From the NCBI RefSeq assembly GCF_000422945.1, contig NZ_KE383964.1, positions 579,912 through 643,911 on the forward strand: a stretch of DNA of 64,000 nt, given 5' to 3'. This document shows positions 61,385 to 64,000 of this stretch, one piece after another. Both the position numbers and the translations under genes were made by a program. This DNA comes from Daejeonella oryzae DSM 19973 (GTDB taxonomy: Bacteria; Bacteroidota; Bacteroidia; Sphingobacteriales; Sphingobacteriaceae). The notes below the pieces were generated by a model. It saw only the letters and a program-made list of their open reading frames with translations, was not told where the DNA came from and ran no database searches. Within the stretch, counting starts at the first letter, position 1; each line of letters begins with the position of its first letter.

Positions 61385-62571
61385 AGGTCAATCGTTAAAG
61401 CGCTTTTCGTAATATTTTCAAAAGAAAAAAAGAAAAAAAAGAAAGCTTTTTTGGAAGAGGGTAAGGGGAGGATTGTCAAGGTTTTGGAAAAAAATACGAC
61501 CCGCAGGGTGGAGATTTTTTTTCAAACCCGAAGAGCCTGACCTTGACTATCCCAGCGGGAGGGTGGTGCGTACCCGAGTAAATTGCTTTTCTTTTTTTTA
61601 TTTTTTTAGGGAGTGAATTTGTTTAATGGATCATCCTTAATTTTCCCTGGCAGAATGAAATTTCCTGGGTGTAAGTAATGCGTAAGGCAGGGCGAGCCGT
61701 TTAGAGCCGCTGAAGTTTTGTGAAATGGAATTATGAGGGTCGGGAGAAAACGGAAGCGGCTGCGAGTTAAGAGAGGGTGCTTTGCAGGGATAGGCGGGAG
61801 ACGGCTGCAAAGCTATGTTGCGGGATCGCGGGTTGGGATTGTGCAGACAACACAAGCGAAAGAATAGTTATTCCGGTATCAAAAACGTTATTGAGCGCAG
61901 CCCGAACTATGGAGCAGGCGAGCAAGACACGAAGCTGCGCCTGGCGAAACTGGCTCAATCGGCAGGCTCAGTGTGACGGCCGAGCGAGTTGAGGCAGGAG
62001 ATAGCAGCGAATGACGAATGAGGAGCAAAGTCAGAAGGCATGACGAAATAGTTGCCCTTCGGCAGGCTCAGGGAGGCTTTGTGATGTGGATGACTTGGCG
62101 GAGGGAAACTACCCGCAAGGCGAAATAGCTATTTTTTCTACCGAAAATGGCTATGAGTTTTGGCGGGACTTATGCGGCGACGAAATGAGGAATGCCTTAT
62201 TACCTGGTGCGGTGGGCAAAGCGGTGGGATAAAGCAAGGGAAAGGCAATGTGGGAGGGGTTGAGCGTTGGGAGATTGGCTTTCTATTGCTTGTGCATTGA
62301 CGGAAGCTGGTGCCTTTGGGGGTTTGTGGAGGGGTAGCACCGGCTGGAGGCAAAGGAGATTATTCATAGTCTTAATTAAATATATGTAATTAAGGTTTAT
62401 TGAGGGCGATACATCACCTGATAGATGCGAGAGCGAAAGACAAAAGGGCTACCGTTAACAGGACCTACGCATATGTGGCGGTTCCATGGCTATTACTTAG
62501 GAAAAGCTTGCTTATATTAGAAGTAAGGTACAATGATGAAGAAAAAGAACCAACAATAAATAAAAACAAAC
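61385..62571. other. 1.19-kb non-coding block, G-rich on the plus strand from about 61600
   Basis: No convincing gene. Only short, compositionally odd frames exist. From about 61600 to 62350 the plus strand is strongly G-rich (about 29 G to 5 C by eye at 62221-62280) and much richer in G+C than the flanks. Contains an inverted repeat (61472-61482 with 61540-61550), a repeated TCGGCAGGCTCAG (about 61959 and 62057) and a hairpin near 62127-62153. May be a structured RNA or a transfer-origin remnant. Confidence 0.6.
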
Positions 62572-63300
62572 ATGGATAAAAAAGAACTTTGGTTAAATAT
62601 TGCCAACTACCACTTTGACAACCTGGTTCCAACTCAGCTGTGGGATGAAATTGCTGTAAAATTTGGAGGGCAAAACCCATTTACAAAAGCCTTTGCTACT
62701 AAACTTTCCAGAAAGCTTAACTGGGGAAAACATTTCGCTTTGAAAGCCATATACGAGTACAAAAAATTTGTATACCTGGGAGTAATAAGTGATTTTAGCG
62801 TAACTCCGTCCAAAGTCGTTGACCAAGTATGGCATGAACATTTATTATTCAGCTCAGGTTACAGAAAATTTTGCAAGGAAATAATTCAATATGATTTTGA
62901 CCATAATCCTGAATTAGTATCTGTTGGTAGTCAGACCGAAGCATTTCAATCACAATATTTCCAAACAATAGAACTTTATAAAAAAGAATTTGGGTTTGAA
63001 CCACCGCCAGAGATATGGGATGTCACAAAATTCAAAGGGAAAATAGAAAATGTAAAAAAGCCCATGAAAAAACATAATGATTCTGTTTATTCTGATAATT
63101 ATGTTGGAACAGACTCTCTTATTACCATGTTTTCATCTGCCGAAATTAGCGATGTTAAATTTGGAGGGGGTGAATTCGGCGGTGGTGGAGGTAGTGGAAG
63201 CTGGGATGTTTCTGGTAGCGATAGTTCTGATGGGAATTCTGGGGATAGTTCGGAAAGTGGTAGTTCCTGTAGTTCAAGTTGTGGAGGCGGAGGTGATTAA
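62572..63300 (+). CDS. Glycine-rich-domain protein (GRDP-like)
   Basis: A 242-residue protein. The N-terminal helical part contains SKVVDQVWHEHLLFSSGYRKF, matching the WHxH-type core of glycine-rich-domain (GRDP/DUF1399-like) proteins. The C-terminus (about 195-242) is low-complexity Gly/Ser/Asp and ends SCSSSCGGGGD. There is no signal peptide. The Ser-Cys-Gly tail resembles tails of TIGR04222-type membrane proteins. Function unknown. Confidence 0.78.
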   Translation: MDKKELWLNIANYHFDNLVPTQLWDEIAVKFGGQNPFTKAFATKLSRKLNWGKHFALKAIYEYKKFVYLGVISDFSVTPSKVVDQVWHEHLLFSSGYRKFCKEIIQYDFDHNPELVSVGSQTEAFQSQYFQTIELYKKEFGFEPPPEIWDVTKFKGKIENVKKPMKKHNDSVYSDNYVGTDSLITMFSSAEISDVKFGGGEFGGGGGSGSWDVSGSDSSDGNSGDSSESGSSCSSSCGGGGD

Positions 63301-63448
63301 ATATCCAGAATAATAGATTGTAGTATATGGACATCAAATGTAATAGCTAATACTTAGCCTGACAATTGGCCGCTTTTAAAATGTCATATTTGCTTTTGGA
63401 ATTTAAAAATCTATCAGACCCAGAAGAATAACAATTTATTTTACTAAT

Positions 63449-63503
63449 GAGCGATACAATCGCAGGGATCAAATATCCTCGTTGCAAACGAGGACAATAG
63501 GGG
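63449..63503 (+). repeat. REP-like palindromic element, copy D
   Basis: Both hairpins are well kept: GCGAT-ACA-ATCGC (63451-63463) and the perfect TCCTCGTT-GCA-AACGAGGA (63476-63494), ending CAATAGGGG. Confidence 0.85.
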
Positions 63504-63509
63504 ATTTTA

Positions 63510-63540
63510 AAGTATCCACTTTGCAAACGAGGACAATAGG
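63510..63540 (+). repeat. REP-like palindromic element, partial copy E
   Basis: Only the second hairpin (63515-63533, TCCACTTT-GCA-AACGAGGA, imperfect) and the CAATAGG tail, placed directly after copy D. Confidence 0.75.
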
Positions 63541-63677
63541 ATTAGCCAGTTGATACATTCAGTATATTTCTAAATTATTCATGAATAATTTGTTGATTTG
63601 CGGCTTATTATATTTCGTTATTTTTTTCTAATATCAGTCTGTTTGAGACTTGTATTTTAATTAAAATACAGCATATT

Positions 63678-64000
63678 ATGATTACAAATCATTCAAAGGT
63701 CTCAATAGCGGGTCTGTTAATTGCATTAGGAATTATTTTTGGAGATATCGGTACTTCCCCTTTATATGTACTTAACGCAATAACCAAGGGGAAAACTATT
63801 AATCCAGACCTAATTATCGGTTCTCTGTCATTGATAATTTGGACACTAACTCTTCAAACAACTGTAAAGTACGTTATCCTTACGCTTCAGGCAGATAATA
63901 AGGGAGAGGGAGGAATATTCTCTCTGTTTGCCCTAATCAGACGATTTAGGGGAAAGTGGCTGGTTTTGCCGGCAATGATTGGCGGGGCTGCATTGTTGGC
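63678..64000 (+). CDS. kup: KUP system potassium uptake protein (3' end outside window)
   Basis: The first 107 residues of a Kup-type K+ transporter from the ATG at 63678. The signature [15 protein letters not shown] is at about residues 19-33, followed by hydrophobic helices and [20 protein letters not shown], a conserved Kup loop. The frame is open to the window edge. Confidence 0.93.
   Translation, partial: MITNHSKVSIAGLLIALGIIFGDIGTSPLYVLNAITKGKTINPDLIIGSLSLIIWTLTLQTTVKYVILTLQADNKGEGGIFSLFALIRRFRGKWLVLPAMIGGAALL

Larger units (their letters stand above)
63301..63677. other. Gap carrying REP-like copies D and E before kup
   Basis: No gene is seen. Two repeat copies lie at 63449-63540. 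The 130 nt before kup is AT-rich and should contain its promoter, but none was called. Confidence 0.6.

Noticed and set aside
61637..62353. Several 63-72-codon frames in the G-rich block
   Set aside because: They exist because the skew removes stop codons. Residue composition is abnormal and no frame is consistent.
63449..63540. CRISPR-like array
   Set aside because: Two adjacent similar hairpins with no regular spacers; the same unit is dispersed over 13 kb, so it is a palindromic repeat family.

Overview
The window looks like chromosome from a Bacteroidota bacterium, most likely Sphingobacteriales (Pedobacter-like). The AT-rich coding style, TAnnTTTG-type -7 boxes, the scarcity of Shine-Dalgarno sites, and the family content (DUF4296, DUF5916, TIGR02757, OmpP1/FadL, archaeal-type ProS, SUMF1-type EgtB) all point that way. 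No rRNA, intact tRNA or CRISPR array was seen. The placement is inference from gene content, not from a marker-gene comparison.

Positions 1-24,300 are mostly core genome: a truncated coiled-coil membrane protein, a DUF72 protein, sucC, a DUF5916 outer-membrane protein, a lolD/HAD operon, an S41 protease lipoprotein, 1-Cys peroxiredoxin, a cold-shock protein, a minus-strand block (PLP-binding YggS, GNAT, aspartokinase, methyltransferase), mutS2, a PQQ-type sugar dehydrogenase, the two succinyl-CoA:3-ketoacid CoA-transferase subunits, uridine kinase with a LysM protein, Dps and envelope proteins.

Positions 24,300-40,900 hold proS and a tight six-gene minus-strand operon. That operon joins ergothioneine biosynthesis (egtB, egtD) to an EgtUV-like ABC importer, in which permease and binding protein are fused, and to a flavoprotein disulfide reductase and a DUF427 protein. 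After it come a lipoprotein, a cystathionine gamma-synthase-type enzyme, a PanE-like reductase, TIGR02757, a PAP2 phosphatase, a kelch lipoprotein and mnmE. Several intergenic gaps here carry degenerate heptamer (GAnnAAr) repeats, two of them abutting start codons.

Positions 41,000-50,300 hold a doubly frameshifted AI-2E-family gene and a copper-handling cluster: a His-rich protein, two DUF3347 proteins, a haem-binding protein, a three-part multicopper oxidase fusion and a CPH-type P1B ATPase. Together these would bind, oxidise and export copper at the envelope.

Positions 50,300-63,600 are a scarred accessory region. It holds five copies of a palindromic REP-like element, a decayed copy of the umuC 3' end, a umuDC operon whose UmuD has lost both catalytic residues, a decayed SDR gene, an HxlR regulator with tandem operator-like repeats, and xseAB. 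It also holds a 20-nt tRNA-Pro 3' end with its terminator (a probable attachment site), a four-gene phage-lysis-like cassette, a DUF6943-like gene, about 1.2 kb of G-rich strand-asymmetric non-coding DNA, and a glycine-rich-tail protein. The window ends inside kup.
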